Shown piece after piece: positions 6,326 through 6,557 of a stretch of DNA of 6,557 nucleotides. The stretch lies in the NCBI GenBank assembly GCA_964536835.1, contig CAZIAZ010000074.1, positions 1 to 6,557 on the forward strand. The letters run 5' to 3'. Position numbers and translations under genes: made by a program. The stretch comes from DAONFI01 sp035403485 (GTDB taxonomy: Bacteria > Planctomycetota > Phycisphaerae > SM23-33). Each line of letters opens with the position of its first letter. Within the stretch, counting starts at the first letter, position 1. A model generated the notes under the pieces. It worked only from the letters and a program-made list of their open reading frames with translations, was not told the DNA's origin and made no database searches.

Positions 6326-6333
6326 GTTGAAAA

Positions 6334-6339
6334 ATTATA
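6334..6339 (-). promoter_or_regulatory. Probable -10 box of ispG
   Basis: Read leftward, 6339-6334 is a perfect TATAAT. I see no good -35 at 16-18 bp, where the sequence is only AT-rich. Transcription would start near 6327. It lies 8 bp from the rsmG -10, so two polymerases could hardly bind at once. Confidence 0.38.
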
Positions 6340-6397
6340 GAAAAATGGACGAAATTTTATTTTGTACGGCATGGGGCGAGCGCATAATGGGCGGCTT

Positions 6398-6557
6398 ATG
6401 TTAGTTGATGCTGAAATAATGGTTTTCCTTAAATCCTGCGGGTTGAGTGCGGGTTTTGACCTTTCCCTGCTTGAGCGGCTGTATGGGCTGTTGACGGCTG
6501 GCAACGCTAGGACGAATCTTACTCGCGTAACGGACAGGGACGATTACTGGGTACGTC
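6398..6557 (+). CDS. rsmG: 16S rRNA (guanine-527-N7)-methyltransferase RsmG, N-terminal fragment
   Basis: The open frame runs off the right edge of the window after 53 codons. It begins MLVDAEIMVFLKSCGLSAGF and goes on LLERLYGLLTAGNARTNLTR, then VTDRDDYWVR. This is the characteristic RsmG (GidB) start: a helical segment, then the N-x-x-x-NLT-R/x-x-x-D signature before the His-x-x-DS region, which would come just beyond the edge. RsmG uses S-adenosylmethionine to methylate G527 of 16S rRNA; the methyltransferase domain itself is outside the window. I chose the ATG at 6398 because the protein then starts as homologues usually do. An in-frame ATG at 6371 would add nine residues (GRAHNGRL-like) without family resemblance. 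The upstream GGGCGG is at best a weak ribosome site. Confidence 0.82.
   Translation, partial: MLVDAEIMVFLKSCGLSAGFDLSLLERLYGLLTAGNARTNLTRVTDRDDYWVR

Larger units (their letters stand above)
6281..6397. other. Divergent ispG-rsmG intergenic control region
   Basis: These 117 bp are AT-rich between 6297 and 6364 and contain no gene. They hold one perfect -10 box on each strand, listed separately. Confidence 0.6.

Overview
The window looks like chromosomal DNA of a free-living bacterium with roughly balanced GC. The methylerythritol phosphate pathway gene ispG, the rsmG start and the large periplasmic-sensor kinase point to a bacterium with a periplasm (Gram-negative type). The style of the hybrid kinase and of the SprT-like protein would suit the Planctomycetota/PVC group or a deltaproteobacterial lineage, but nothing here fixes the taxon and I hold that only weakly.

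Layout. Positions 1-184 are intergenic, with a possible promoter and one copy of a short repeat. A rightward two-gene unit follows: a SprT-like zinc metalloprotease (185-778) and, overlapping it by ATGA, a small His/Cys-rich DUF4186-family protein (775-1155). A leftward STAS-domain protein (1245-1586) is divergent from a large rightward hybrid sensor kinase. Their shared intergenic region carries a perfect 9-bp inverted repeat (1625-1647) and candidate promoters for both directions.

The kinase occupies 1775-5168 but is split by a single-base frameshift at about 3368, inside its second PAS domain. Upstream of the break are a signal peptide, an ABC-type substrate-binding-like periplasmic sensor, one membrane helix and the first PAS domain. 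Downstream are the rest of PAS 2, a cysteine-rich PAS 3, a dimerisation helix, an intact HATPase domain and an intact receiver domain. Removing one base would restore a 1130-residue protein. The position of the phosphoacceptor His in the dimerisation helix appears to be Gly, so this would be a degenerate kinase even if read through.

The kinase converges on ispG (leftward, 5177-6280), with only 8 bp between the stop codons. ispG is divergent from the start of rsmG (6398 to the window end). The 117 bp between them contain two perfect TATAAT boxes on opposite strands, 8 bp apart, forming an inverted repeat.

How the genes work together. SprT-like and DUF4186 are probably translationally coupled. 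The STAS protein and the kinase are plausible partners in one signalling pathway, by adjacency only. ispG and rsmG are housekeeping genes that appear to share a compact bidirectional control region. I see no CRISPR array, tRNA, rRNA or insertion sequence.
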